From the NCBI GenBank assembly GCA_014529385.2, contig CM043944.1, positions 87,199,884 to 87,263,883 on the forward strand: a stretch of DNA of 64,000 bases, read 5' to 3'. The DNA comes from Adiantum capillus-veneris (lineage: Eukaryota > Streptophyta > Polypodiopsida > Polypodiales > Pteridaceae). The notes under the pieces were generated by a model. It saw only the letters and a list, made by a program, of their open reading frames with translations. It was not told where the DNA came from and searched no databases. The translations under genes were made by a program, and so were the position numbers. Position 1 is the first letter of the stretch. Each line of letters starts with the position of its first letter. This document shows, piece after piece, positions 44,292-55,778 of this stretch.

Positions 44292-46743
44292 GCCGCACTA
44301 TTGAAAGCTGAGACACTTTTCCGAGACACCGTCTTGAACTATCCTCATGTGTATTCTATCTAGCAATATTCCTAAATTGTACCGAGTTCATCGTAGCCAA
44401 CAACCATCAACATGGCTCAGCAAGTCATACATACATGAGGAGCAAATAAAGACAAAGAGGTCAGCTTTATGCTAGCTTGCTCCATAAGACGTGCAAGCTT
44501 GTCTAGAGTGATAAATTTAGACCATTCATGGGTCACCTTAGGTACCTATATTGCAATGGAAACAGTGAAAACTTCAAACAACTTCAATGCTTCAGAATCA
44601 GCCAAAAGAACTAAATTTATGTAGCCCATAATAGCACTCCTTAGCTAGAATACTAGGTTCTTATATCAAATAGACATAAGCAATCACCCAAGATGATACT
44701 GGCTAGGAAACACAATCTCTTGCAGCATTATACCGCTCTCTGAGATGACATGGATTTTTGATGCTGACATGGGTGCATGAAATTCTAGCTACTGATGTGG
44801 CCATCATCGAATGGCTACATGAAAAAATCAGAGGTTTAACCTTATTATCGTTGTTGACGTGTTCGACATCCGTGGGCTACATGCGTTTATTACGTTGTAT
44901 AAAGTGTTGTTGATGGAGCGCTTAAATGCAATGCTTCTTGACCTCTAACTTCATAGATGTATATATCAAGCTACTTTGTAGAGCTTTTGTGGCATGATTA
45001 TAATGACTTACTCCGGGTATCCAGACTCTTATGTGCTACATTTGTCTAATTGAAATTCATGATAGGAGGGATATTTAATGGCGAGTTTGTAAGTGTAGGT
45101 ATGTATCCTTGTAGACCATGTATTTGTGGAGTGGGTGGTGGTTCATGGTACTATCGTACGGTGAAATATGGTATGATTTTGTATTGATAAATAAAATGTG
45201 TTTCAATGCATACTGTAAGGGTTTTGATGTTTTTTAAAAGAACTTTTAAAAACTATTCAATAGGTCGTTGTGTTGTATCATATGGTCATACAATAGGATC
45301 ATGGAGAAATGACTTATTTAGACAACATGGGCATTAGTTCTCTGAATGGAAACTTCCTTTGAGAGGGGTGTTAGCTTGGTGCCGAGAAGCCTTTTTGGTG
45401 AAGTCAACAAGCATATTTGGCATTATATGAAGCCTTCATTTTTGCCCTACATTCTCCCCTTTTCAATGAATGTAGGAAAGTTGTGTAGATATTGTAGCAT
45501 TATAAATTTGGTGGTTTCATCGAGCACATTGACCTTGCATTCCTATCAAGCTAACCTTTTATAACTGCAAACTAAAAAATTGAAATCCCATTGTGAGAAC
45601 ATGCTTTCAATATGTAAAAATCTTCATTTGCAAATCTTGATTCCAACCACAATTGTTGTTTTAACACCTAGAACCATTCTTTTACATCCAAATTGTTATG
45701 GTCAATTGCTCTTGGGTCCTTTTTCGATGACCTCTCAGGATCTTTTCCTCTGAACAGACAAGGACCTCAAAGTGAAAGATTTTCTTACACTTTTTTAGCT
45801 TTTGACGACTTTAAACTATCATCAAAGAAATGTGGTAGCTGTTGACAAACTATAGAGAGGTTGGTATTTACAAAATGTCACAAAAAGTTTTCTACATTGA
45901 TGTCTACATTACAAAATTGGCCTTGTAAAAAGTAACAAGATGATGGACAAGTCATGTCGATGGTCTTTTGAAATAAGTTACAAACTAGAAATCTCTTTCG
46001 TGAAACAAGGACAAGGTACATTAGAAATTTTTGGAGTGTTTAGCTTGGTAGGATAACATAAACATCCATTTTTTCTCTTGTTGGACTATATTGACTTTCA
46101 AGAGCCTCTATTGAGATCTAAAACATGGCTTTCGCCCATACGGACTCGGATTTATAAGAACTTGGAATCTAACCCAAGGTTTTGGCATGTTTCACATGCT
46201 AATGATATCATATTTCCACTATGAGTGCTGTGGTGCGGGTATGTGCTTTATGACATAGCCGCTACAGGGTTTGATACATAAGCTAATTATCCATAGATAA
46301 TGACATCATCCTACTTCTCTGAGTGCTGCGTGCTTTATGCCATAGCCGCTACAGGGTTTGATACATAAACTATGTAATTGTCCATAAATAATGACCATTC
46401 CATGTCCGTAACTGTTCATCTTATGCCATAGTCACGGCAGGCTTTGTTCCATAGGCTATATAGTTGGCATTGGTATCGATGGATAATGACCATTAGCCAC
46501 TTAGCGGATTAAACACCATTCCAGCCATCTCCTGAAGCTGCATACACAAAACAACTTTTCTAATAAAAACTTCAAAAATCATCTCATTCGTAGTACTGGC
46601 ACCATATCAATTTAATGTGACAAAGAATACACAATTCCTTTTTATGATTTTTCCAAGAGAAAATTTTAAAAATTTAAGGTGAATTTCACTATTTTAACAC
46701 TTTCTTTAAATCTAGGTCAGATTTTCCTTCGCCTCTTCCTCTC
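44292..46743 (+). repeat. 2.4-kb array, unit 8 (interrupted by E5)
   Basis: The block order is normal, and the unit is cut by E5 within CTCTTCCTCTC. It resumes at 58,034 as CTCTCAACCAGC. Without E5 and one duplication copy the unit would be about 2474 bp. It contains the second 72-codon frame (45,346-45,564). Confidence 0.85.
46739..46743 (+). other. Target-site duplication of E5, left copy (CTCTC)
   Basis: CTCTC occurs at 46739-46743 and 58034-58038. The consensus array sequence CTTCCTCTCAACCAGC is restored when E5 and one copy are removed. Confidence 0.85.
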
Positions 46744-47419
46744 TATAGCGCTGATAGTGTGTCGTGCTCTCTACAGTGGGTGCTCCTCAGTGCAATGTGC
46801 GTGACAATCTCACTCAAAACAGACTGAAAACATGAAACAATAGACAACGACTAAACTCATAGAGACACAACAGCAACAGTAGACCACAACAAATGACTCG
46901 GCTATCTCAAGAACTGATACAGACTCTAGCCTGGAAGCACACTCAGCTCCAGCCCAGGGCTCACAGGTACAATGGGGTGTCGAGGCTCATATGTGCAGGG
47001 ATGGTGAAGATGTGCACTGTGTGTAGACTCACTCTAAACGACCACGTGAAGATAATCCAACTGGCCCAAAACGACTACTCATATGTACAACCATAAAGAG
47101 CCACCAACGGCTCATAAATGTCCAGTCAGCTAAGTCTATCTCCAAACTGAGTGGTGGTGGTGACCTGGCCATGATGTCCACTAGACCACCGTAGGTACCC
47201 TGCCACGTGTCACCCCCAGCACAGAGGGTCCATCCAGTGTGAACCAAACCAAATGTAACTAACTGTCCAACTGTCTGCCTGTCCTGTGAAGTGACACTGT
47301 AGCCCTGCTAACTAACTGTCCAACTGTCTGCCTGTCCTGTGAAGTGACACTGTAGCCCTGCTAACTAACTGTCCAACTGTCTGCCTGTCCTGTGAAGTGA
47401 CACTGTACCCGTGCCTACA
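46744..47419 (-). repeat. 3' LTR of E5
   Basis: 676 bp. It matches 57518-58033 but contains a 53-bp tandem repeat (47258-47416) that the other LTR lacks, which accounts for the 160-bp length difference. ACCACGTGAAG and CCACGTGTCACC (G-box/ABRE-type) motifs are present in both. Confidence 0.8.
47258..47416. repeat. 53-bp tandem repeat, three copies
   Basis: Copies start at 47,258, 47,311 and 47,364 with ACTAACTGTCCAACTGTCTG. The first two appear identical; the third ends differently (TGTACCCGTGCCTA). Confidence 0.95.
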
Positions 47420-48700
47420 GGTTGCCCACCACAAGACCGCTCACCGTCTCGGTGAGAGGAAGACTGAAACTATGAAAGAAAACTACTAGCTACTCGTATG
47501 TACAATGGTGAGCTCCTGAATCTGTCATCCAAGAGATAGAGTGGTGGTCACTGCTGCATCCGAAGTATCAGCCTTTGGAGGTGGAGCCATCAAATCGATT
47601 GTGGGGCCCTGCCGTATGTGAGATCTCCTGTCAGTAAGTGTGTCCCCTGGGAAGGGACCAGACACTGCTGGGCAGATGGTAGCACCTGTCCTGTAGTGTA
47701 GTGAGGACGTCGAATAACACAGCCATGGCGATGTGCTCCAGCAACTCCGTCACAACAAGCCACATTTTGCATATGAGGCAATGGTGACGATTGAAACCCC
47801 TAAGGAGGATACTGTTGTTGTGATTGTAGTACTGAACAGGAACTCGAGTCTGTGAGTAAAGTCCCATAAATTGTTGAGAAGGACCCATTGTTGCATGTTG
47901 CACAGGTGTACCTGTTCCAGTCCACCCATACCCCCATACCCATCATCGTAGGCTGGGTTGCCCTATTTTCATGTAAGAGCAATTCTCTAAATCCTTGTAC
48001 TTGATTTTGAAGGTCACTAATTACTTGAGACTTTAACTTCAGGGCCTGTTGGAGTGCGAAAATAGTGGCGTCCCTATCGACGATGGCGCTCTCAGCAACT
48101 CGCAGAGATCCCTCCATAGCTACGTAAGTAGCTGCGTGATGCTGGTGTGTGGCTGCTAAACGCTCTGCTCCAAGCTCAATGGTGGCAATGGCTTGCCTAG
48201 ACTCTTGCAATATATCCTCAGATAGCCGAAAAAATGATGTAGAGTCCGACCCTGTGGAAGGTCCTGTAACAGTGTCAGGGTGAAAAGAGAGATGCCAAGT
48301 GGTACAACTGGTGGGACTGGTGTGGCAAGTGGCACTGCTTGTGGTGGACTGGGAGCATGCCTCTCTGTCGGAGTAGAGATGGTGGGAGTGGTTGCAGCAT
48401 GACAAGGCATAGGAGAAGAAGCAACTTCCACTGGGACTTGGGAGCTAGTCACTGTGGTAGGGGTAAAAATAGCAGCAGTAGAGATAGGAACACACATTGT
48501 AGAAGCCACAGCTGTGACATGCATAGTGTGATCTGCACCACCTGAACTTACCATCAAATCAATAGCGGTAGTATGCGAGGAACGTCGAACACGCATCTTC
48601 ACTCGAAGCTGCTGGCTTTCCGAAACTGGCTGGGATACTAAAGATTCTACTGTGTCCTTCACTACTTTTGCCCTCTTTTCTTTGGCTTCCTAGGGAGATC
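47420..48700 (-). pseudogene. E5 downstream ORF, C-terminal part (coiled coil)
   Basis: Unrecognised protein. Seen: two overlapping minus-strand frames. 48156-48662 is Pro/Thr/Val-rich (for example PVPPVVPLGISLFTL). 47800-48405 contains, after about 45 out-of-phase residues, SEDILQESRQAIATIELGAE and a heptad-rich stretch (ATIFALQQALKLKSQVISDL, QNQVQGFRELLL) that would form a coiled coil. A frameshift near 48,260 probably joins them. No known family was recognised, and the position downstream of pol does not by itself indicate an envelope: no signal peptide or membrane segment is visible. The last 380 bases before the LTR hold nothing clear. Confidence 0.45.
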
Positions 48701-49716
48701 CATTGTCTGTTCAATATCTTTCCCTTTTGCCTTAAAGCTTTTACGCCGCATATCCACATCCACATCCACATCCATAGGACTAACAGGTATATCAATGACC
48801 TAGGCCAACATAGGAGCTGCAAAGGAAAGCTAGATTGCAGAGATTGCACTTGAGCTCTGAATTTTTTTGCGCGCGACTATAAAGAGGTAAATAGAATTTG
48901 ATGAAAGCCACACGAGATGGTGTGGATGAGGCAGTATAGGCCTTCACAATGCGAAAATATAGTAGGCACGTCACATCTGCCCTTGCCCTTGCCCTTGCCC
49001 TTACTGACTTTAGTAGCTCTGACCAAAAAGTACTACTTGAAAATGGCCCAGAGCTTTTTATTCCTTGCATAGTCAGCATGACTTGTACTAAGTAGCTCTT
49101 CGCATGCCTTGATTGTCACATCTTTCGAAAGTTGTGAGTAGGTTCTCGTAGCCGGTTTTACTGCAGGAAAGGTTGTCATCCCCAAAGCGTGACCAATGCG
49201 TGTAGCAGTCAGTGGGTGTCCTCTGACTTTGGGAAAAAACTTGAGAACTTCATGTACCATATCCATGGGAATATCAGAAGGTAGATCGGTGTCTGCTAAT
49301 GCTGACAGACCTAGCATATGTAGCTGATCTTTTGATAAGACTTCTCAAAGAGACGGATGAGGCTGCTGCTGCAGATGGAAGTTCAAAGTGAACTTGGTTT
49401 GGGTTTTGGAAGAAGGAGGCCGAGGAAATTGATGACTCAGTACCTGCATGATGGCTTTCCTCTTCTTTTGGTTTTTCATAGCATCTTCTTGTTCATCATC
49501 TTCCTCTTCCTCTTTGCTAGAAGACTCTGAATCGGAAGCAGAGCCTAAGTCAGACGCCTTGTAATTCTCATCATTGTGATCAGTGGAGGACACATCGGTG
49601 AGGCCATGGCTGGAGGTATCCACATCCTCTTCCTCTGCAAAACTTTGGGATGTTTCAGTTGGCCTTTGTGGAGACAAAGCTTTCTTCTTCCTAACTTGTT
49701 TGCTTGTACCAGCCAT
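48701..49716 (-). pseudogene. E5 downstream ORF, N-terminal part (acidic, unknown)
   Basis: Seen: the ATG at 49716 opens MAGTSKQVRKKKALSPQRPT, then a Ser/Glu/Asp-rich region (SKEEEEDDEQEDAMKNQKKR). A single TGA at 49345 interrupts the frame, which then continues (HMLGLSALADTDLPSDIPMD, HEVLKFFPKVRG, LSTSHADYARNKKLWAIF) to about 49,033. Beyond that, other frames read FRIVKAYTASSTPSRVAFIK and a repeat-coded DVDVD stretch (48,751-48,773). The TGA could be CGA with the C deaminated. Together with the next entry this looks like one long decayed ORF of unknown function. Confidence 0.45.
48978..49002. repeat. (TGCCCT)n hexanucleotide repeat
   Basis: Four units, coding Lys-Gly in the minus-strand reading of the E5 downstream ORF. 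Confidence 0.85.
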
Positions 49717-49734
49717 CGTAAAGTGTGTTTGCAA

Positions 49735-50600
49735 ATTTCAACCCTGAAAAGTGTCAATTGGTCCGAAAAGCTAGCTACCTGGCCTGACCAGTGTATAGGG
49801 TGAACTCTGGAACTCCCAGATTGTAGCGCTGTATTTGGAAAAAAATATTTCCCAAAAAGCTGTACCTGGAAAAGCTTGATTATGCAGGAAGCTGCACTTT
49901 AAAAAAGCGACGATTAAGCAGGAAGACGAGTAGGTGGCACCCTAAAAAAAAAGCGATGATTAAGCAGGAAGACGAGTAGACGGATGGATGCAGGAAGAGG
50001 AGGGTGGGCGAGGGGATTGGTGAGGACGAGGGGTTTGGGTAGGCTAAGGGCGAGGGGAGTAAGAGGGTAGGGCGAGGGGTTGGGGTAGGGTAGAGGCGAG
50101 GGCCAAAGAGCACGTAGGGGCGAGGGTCCAAGAGGAGGGTAGGGGCGAGGGGGTTGGGGTAGGGTAGGGGCGAGGGACAAGGATGGGGTAGGGGCGAGGG
50201 GGTTGGGGTCGGGTAGGGGCGAGGGCCAAATATGTGGTAGGGGTGAGGGGGAGTAAGGGAAGGTAGGGGCGAGGGGGTGTGAGAGGGTGGGTAGGGTAGG
50301 GGCGAGGGGGTGTGGGAGGGTAAGTAGAGGTGAGGGAAAAGTGTGTAGGGGCGAGTGGTAGGGGAGAGGGTGGATAGGGACGAGGGGAGTAAGGGGAGGG
50401 TAGGGGCGTCAGTTCAAGTCAGTATGTCAGGGAAAGCACCACTTAGTAAGCAGGGCAAAAAGCAATATTGGGTAGGGGCGAGGGAAAAAGACAACAAAGC
50501 TAGCAGTAAGCAAGCAGGAAGCAGTAAGCGAAAGCACAAAGCAATATAGTAAGTAGCTACTAGTTGCAGCAGCGGCTTCAGGTTCCCTTCTCCAGAGATT
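49735..50600 (-). repeat. G-rich minisatellite region in E5
   Basis: From about 49,995 to 50,485 the plus strand is built of variants of GGGTAGGGGCGAGGG with spacers (GGTTGGGGTAGGGTAGGG, CCAAAGAGCACG and others). Just before it, a ~57-bp unit (AAGCGACGATTAAGCAGGAAGACGAGTAG) is duplicated at 49,904-49,977. Proline-rich frames on the minus strand are products of the repeat. Runs of three or more G at short spacing could form G-quadruplexes. Confidence 0.85.
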
Positions 50601-51334
50601 CCCTGTGTACAACGACAGTGCCAGCCATTCGGAGTCGAAGGTAGAGAGGGAGAGAGACATAGAGAGAGAGAGTGGGATAGAGAGTGTAGATACTAAAGAA
50701 TTAATGGCCTATCAGGACTTCCACACTGATAGAAACAATGTGTGTGAGAAGCGACTAATGACATTAGTGTGTGTTAGCACGTGTGAGAGAGACACGGGAT
50801 AGACAGAGAGAGATGCGCCAGAATATCGAGAAAATCCATATTCTATCCGGTTAAAGTTGTACATCGCCATTTTGAAGAAATCCACAAGGAGAGGGAGAGA
50901 GGTCAGTAGAGAGAGAGCTGTAAGCTGTAAGGACCAGAGATAGAGATACCCAGGATACAGATAGACACGGAGACAGAAAGAAACACGAAGCTGATTATCC
51001 AATCTATGTGTGAATTCCACTAATTAAAAAGAAAAAGTTAGAGAGTACTCGAATTATATCAATGAGGTGAGAAGGAATTTGATGCATTCATAAAACAAGA
51101 GAATTTGAACGATAACACAGATTACAACTGAGATGAGAACTTGAGATAAGGAAAAGGGAAAATGGAGCGATGGAGAGAGCCGAAGATTGAGATGGGACAG
51201 TCATACAATTGTATGTGGGAGTTATAACACAACCAGATTCTATAGAGTCAGGCAAGTGAGCGATAGCACTTTATTCTTGATCCATTTACCAGTGGCAAAG
51301 GAACGCCTTCCAAAGTGACTAACTGCACAACTCC
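50601..51334 (-). other. E5 spacer after integrase, GA-rich
   Basis: Between the integrase stop and the minisatellite. It has many GAGAGAGA runs (50,640-50,690, 50,780-50,800, 50,890-50,930). No domain is seen in any frame. Confidence 0.55.
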
Positions 51335-52498
51335 CTATGGCAAAATCTCATGTACCTTGAATGGCCCTTGCCAGGCTAGGATCAACTTCTTAGCTTTCTT
51401 CAGATACTTAGCTTGATAGAGTAGCACCAGGGAGCCCTGCGTTATTTTCGGCCTTCGGAGATGGCGATCATGCCACACGTTGCGACGAATCTGCTCGGCT
51501 TGGAGAGCATGTGAAGCTAACTTTGTGCTTTCTTCTAACATTGAGAGACGAGAGAAGTTTGTTGAAGCAATCCCAGCTGTGACACGAACACTTCCCACTC
51601 TTGCTGAACTTGAGTTGAACTCATATGGTGCAATTGCTTCTAAGCCAAAAGCTAGCTGGAATGGGGTGTGGTTAGTGGTTGCCTTGAAGGAGGTGCGATA
51701 AGCCCAAACTGTGCCGATGATAGCCTGAGCCCAAGATGTTGGATGTAGATGACAAGCTTTCTTGAGAAGCGCGATTAGCACTTTGTTAGTTCTTTCAGCC
51801 TGTCCATTTGCTCGAGGATAATAAGAGCAAGATTTGCGATGAAAAATCTTGTAATTCGTGAGGAGAGTGGAGATCAAGTCATTGACAAAATGACTACCTC
51901 GATCACTAGTGACTTCCAGAGGACACCCAAACCTGTAAAAAATATTTTCATTCAAAAATTTTGCGACAGTGGCGGCTGTACAGTCGATGGTAGCCACCAC
52001 TTCGGCCCATTTTGTTGCATAATCTCTTACTACCAGGAGATACTTACGATTGCCGGGTTGAGCAGATGGAGTAACTGGACCAAAAAAGTCCAAGCCCCAT
52101 CTCTCAAAGGGCAACCACGCCATAGATACCTGCAGAGGGCGATTTGATTGCTTGCTAGGCTTGGGCGCACATCGCTGGCAGACATCACAAATCTTGACAT
52201 GAGCAATAGCATCTCTAAATATATAGGGCCACCACAAGCCCGCCTGTAAGATTTTTTGTGCCGTGATGTGACCGGGATAGTGGCCACATGTAGTACCACT
52301 GTGTGCATCCTCTAGAATGTGGTCTACTTCATGAGGGGAGACGCACATTCGCAGCACACCATCTGGCCCGGATTTATAGAGCTGTCCACCAATCAAGGAG
52401 AAAGGTCTAGACTTCAGCAAGAGTCTTCTTTTTTGCAAGGGAGAAGCATTCTCAGGATATAGGCTAGTAGAAAGCAGATGTACACATCTCCATACCAT
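51335..52498 (-). CDS. E5 integrase
   Basis: Open frame of 387 codons. Seen in order: GGQLYKSGPDGVLRMCVSP, the HHCC zinc domain (DAHSGTTCGHYPGHITAQKI, CDVCQRC), the catalytic core with WGLDFFGPV (Asp), VTSDRGSHFVNDLI (Asp) and RANGQAERTNKVLI (Glu), and a C-terminal domain with LYQAKYLKKAKKLILAWQGP, the GPY/F-type end. All catalytic and zinc residues are present. It normally forms the C-terminus of a Gag-Pol polyprotein, so the ATG at 52498 is not a real start; the frame is linked to RNase H upstream by a frameshift. The protein could still be produced only if the broken upstream frames were bypassed. A decayed relative lies at 61,888-62,590. Confidence 0.88.
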   Translation of the reverse strand: MVWRCVHLLSTSLYPENASPLQKRRLLLKSRPFSLIGGQLYKSGPDGVLRMCVSPHEVDHILEDAHSGTTCGHYPGHITAQKILQAGLWWPYIFRDAIAHVKICDVCQRCAPKPSKQSNRPLQVSMAWLPFERWGLDFFGPVTPSAQPGNRKYLLVVRDYATKWAEVVATIDCTAATVAKFLNENIFYRFGCPLEVTSDRGSHFVNDLISTLLTNYKIFHRKSCSYYPRANGQAERTNKVLIALLKKACHLHPTSWAQAIIGTVWAYRTSFKATTNHTPFQLAFGLEAIAPYEFNSSSARVGSVRVTAGIASTNFSRLSMLEESTKLASHALQAEQIRRNVWHDRHLRRPKITQGSLVLLYQAKYLKKAKKLILAWQGPFKVHEILP

Positions 52499-53060
52499 TC
52501 TGGGATCGTGTCCACCTTAAAAAGATGACTATTAGGAAAATCATCATCAACCCCAGTATTGGGCTCACCTGTGTGTATGCGAGAGAGATGGTCGGCCATG
52601 ACATGCCGCTTGCCTGGACTAAGGACTACTTCGAAGTCGAACTCCTGGAATATCAGTAGCCACCTCCAGACTCTTCCTGCAACTTCGGGTTTATTAAGAA
52701 GATAGCGTAGCGCATGATGATCAGTGACATGATAGTGAAGTGAACCCCTAACAAGTAATGACGAAACTTTTGTAAAGAATACACCATAGCCAAACCTTCC
52801 CTTTCTGTGGTGCTGTAGTTGCACTCTGCTTTGGTGAGCAGGCGACTTGCATAGTGAACAAGGCGATCCAAGTTGTACTCTTTACTAGGCCGAGTCAGCA
52901 CAGCCCCCACAGCTAGTTGACTGGCATCCGTATGCACATGAAAAGGGAGAGACCAATCTGGAGCCACTAAAATAGGTACTTCAGTGAGGCGCTTTTTGAG
53001 GTATTCAAATGCTTCAGCCTCAGGTTTTGACCATTTAAAGGGTACTATAGCACTCGTGAG
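52414..53060 (-). pseudogene. E5 RNase H
   Basis: Seen: FHVHTDASQLAVGAVLTRPS (first Asp), TEREGLAMVYSLQKFRHYLL (Glu), then in the next frame LHYHVTDHHALRYLLNKPEV (third Asp) and SPGKRHVMADHLSRIHTGEP (fourth Asp). All four acids are retained, unlike in E1/E2. A frameshift near 52,740 splits the domain. It lies between RT and integrase. Confidence 0.82.
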
Positions 53061-53720
53061 TCAGGTCAATGGTTGAGCCACCTGTGCATACATTCGTATG
53101 AACCTACGATGATATCCTGTGTGGCCTACAAAGCTCTGAACACCTTTCGGATTGATAGGAGGGGGTAACTTCAAGATTGCCACGATCTTCTCTGGGTTTG
53201 GTGCTAAACCTTTGACATACACCACATGGCCTAGAAGTGTGCCCTCAGTGACCAAAAAGTGACATTTGTTAGGATTGAGTTTTAGCCATGCCTCTCTGCA
53301 CCTGAGGAAGATAGCAGAGAGCTGAGTGAGGTGTTCCTCTAGATTTTCCAGTGGGGTTGAACATTGAGCACCTGAGAAGGTCGAAAAATTGTCCATGAAG
53401 ATGCAAAGATGACCCATAAGCAGAGGACAAAAGATGAGATGTTCCGCTCGATTGAAAGAAGGTGGAGCGTTTTTCAACCCAAAAGACATTCTAGTGTAGA
53501 TAAAAATACCCCAGGGAGTCACAAAAGCCGTTTTCAGCTGATCACCTGGATGGATGCCCAACTGATTGTATCCACTAAACCCATCCATGAAACTGTACAA
53601 AACATGCCCTGCTACATCTTCGAGCACACGCTCAGTGAAAGGTGTGGGGAAACCATCTGGAATAGTTACCTTATTCAGTGCGCGGTAATCTACACACTCG
53701 AATTTTATTGGACTGCTTCT
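53061..53720 (-). pseudogene. E5 reverse transcriptase
   Basis: Seen: SFMDGFSGYNQLGIHPGDQL (first Asp), FVTPWGIFIYTRMSFGLKNA, and the active-site motif IFMDNFSTF, where the second Asp of the usual (F/Y)xDD is Asn. Then follow NPNKCHFLVTEGTLLGHVV and HTGYHRRFIRMYAQVAQPLT. The Asn removes a metal ligand, so this RT should be inactive. A one-base deletion near 53,700 (after KIRVC) separates it from the upstream frame. Confidence 0.85.
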
Positions 53721-54747
53721 TAGGCGCTATCACCATGGGTGATAACCACTCAGAGTGCTCCACATGTACAATGATTCCTGCCTCTTGCATTTTTTCGAGC
53801 TTTGACTTGACAGCTTCTGCATACTTTGGGTTGAGCTTATAAGCTTGGCCTCTGATAGGCTTAGATCCTTCAACCAGAGGGATTGTGTGGAGACCCAATT
53901 CTGGTGGGATCCCTTCCAAATCCTTGTAGGACCAAGCAAAAACATCCTTAAAAGAGTGAATAAAAGAAACTACCTGATCAAGTAATGCGTGATTCTCCCA
54001 TAACCAAGCTACTAAGAGGACGTGCTGAGGGTTGTCAGGGTCGCCCAGGTTGACTTTTTTGACAGAGTCAGGAGGTGTAACTGTGGAGGGTACTTCAGAA
54101 GTTGAAAAATGAGTTGACTCTTGGAGCTTCGAGACATCATGTGCTGGCGTTTGATCGATTGGAAACTCCGCATACTCTTCTTGTAACCATCCTGGTGGAA
54201 GCTCATCGAAGGGTAAATCTTCAGACTCAGACATAACGGAGTGCTTTTGAGTGGGCGGGGCATCCGACCTGGGAGATGTTAGAGGAAGGGGGGAATCATT
54301 GGCAAGTTCATGCAGAGGAGATTTTCCCCCCCTTCTGTGATGTGTGATAGGTTCCCCGAGGCCGACGGCTTCCATAGGAGGATCATCTGAATCATAAGAA
54401 TTTGGGACTGACCCACTTATTTCTTTGACTGGTCCACTGTCTGCTGTAGGACCACTGTCTGGTATAGGACTTGTGACATCTTTTTCCACCTGAGGATTTG
54501 GGAGAGAAAGTGTTACCGGCACATGTGAGTTTTGAATAGAGACCACATAGCATGGCATCGAGCCGGTAGCTTCCAACCACTGCAGCAGGTCTTCGTCAGA
54601 CCCGTCAGGTGGGATGGGCTGCTCAGGGTCGGGGTTGGACTGTACTAACAATGAGCCGTGATGAACCACTGGATCCGTACCTCCTTCGAGCCGAATTGGT
54701 TGCATGGGGGAGCCAGGAGTATGTATCCACATGGCGTCGTTTCCCAA
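53671..54747 (-). pseudogene. E5 protease-RT linker and RT start
   Basis: A 358-codon frame. The first two thirds are a long acidic/Pro-rich linker without a recognised domain (for example SEDLPFDELPPGWLQEEYAE). Then HVLLVAWLWENHALLDQVVS, FAWSYKDLEGIPPELGLHTI, RGQAYKLNPKYAEAVKSKLE and MQEAGIIVHVEHSEWLSPMV lead into RT fingers and end at KIRVC where the frame breaks. Its start overlaps the protease frame, so the two were probably continuous before a single-base change near 54,740. Confidence 0.75.
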
Positions 54748-55778
54748 TCATGAAGTGCCTTAGTATGCCGCAACCATGGTCTACCAATCAGCAAAGGAAA
54801 TCCTCCCTCCACCTGAGGAAGACTGACCACCACAAAATCCAAGCTAAATGTGAAGTCTTGTACCATCAGAGGCACCTTTTGTACTATGCCCACAGGGTAG
54901 ATTGTCCTCTGGTTTGCCAATGTAACAGTGAATGGAGCAGGGCGAGTAGGCTGCAGACCTAAGGCCAACATAGTAAATTCTGGCATCAGATTGATCCCAG
55001 ATCCACCATCCACTATGACGCCTGAGAATTGATGCCCAAGAATAGACATAGTGAGGCAAGGACTTTTGTAGTCGATGAGGGGAGCAGCTGGATATAAAAT
55101 CATGTAGGACTCCAAGGGCTGCACAGGTAGGTGCCCGCCACTAGGTCCTGCACCAGGGTACAGAGACTGGATGATGGAAAGGGTGTCACTTCTAAAATTT
55201 GCATCAAGTCGAAGCATGTCGTACAGTGACACTTGCTGAAAAGTGTTTTTCAAGATAGACTCTGATGTGGGCTTGTTTCCTTTGATTAGAGCTTGCTCTG
55301 GTATCTTAAGCTTCTGCAAGTCCTCTACTGCTTCGATGAAAGCACCATCAATATCTGATAGAAGCGATGTAGGTTGGCTCTTGACACTACCTGCTGGTTT
55401 GTCAGCTACTACTGGAGTTTGACTCATTTGTGTGACAGGAGATGGAAAGATTGGACCACTAGGGAGGCTGAGGCCAAGAGCAGCTCTCTGTGCCTGTGTG
55501 AGCACCCCAGCCGACTCTCCCACTTGCTTCAACCCTTCTTGAGAGGCAACTACAAGAGTGGAAGGCGGTGCCTGTGGAATGGAGCTTACTGTGATGAGGT
55601 TAAACTTTGGAAATGTAAACTCTTGTTGGCTTGTGCTTGTAGATGTGGACGCTCGTTGTTTTGGAAAATCCTTAGTATAGTGATCCTTAGCTTCAGGGCA
55701 ATGTCGGCAAGGAGGGGACCCTTCTGGTAAGGGACATTCGCTCTGATAGTGCCCATACTCCCCGCACCTGTAGCACAA
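54645..55778 (-). pseudogene. E5 gag end and protease
   Basis: A 377-codon frame. Seen: CCHC zinc knuckle CYRCGEYGHYQSEC, a second degenerate one (CRHCPEAKDHYTKDF), a long linker, then retropepsin with FSGVIVDGGSGINLMPEF (active-site Asp-Gly-Gly), a flap region, and GGFPLLIGRPWLRHTKALHD. The last 35 residues are out of phase. The protease would process Gag-Pol. Asp-Gly-Gly also occurs in E2, so it is not necessarily a defect. Confidence 0.8.

Noticed and set aside
47800-48662. Envelope gene of an errantivirus-like element
   Set aside because: Position fits, but no signal peptide, membrane segment or cleavage motif is visible; the content is acidic, Pro/Thr-rich and coiled-coil.
49880-50229. 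Pro/Leu/Ser-rich minus-strand frames in E5
   Set aside because: Three overlapping frames all come from the G-rich minisatellite, as expected of repeat DNA rather than a gene.
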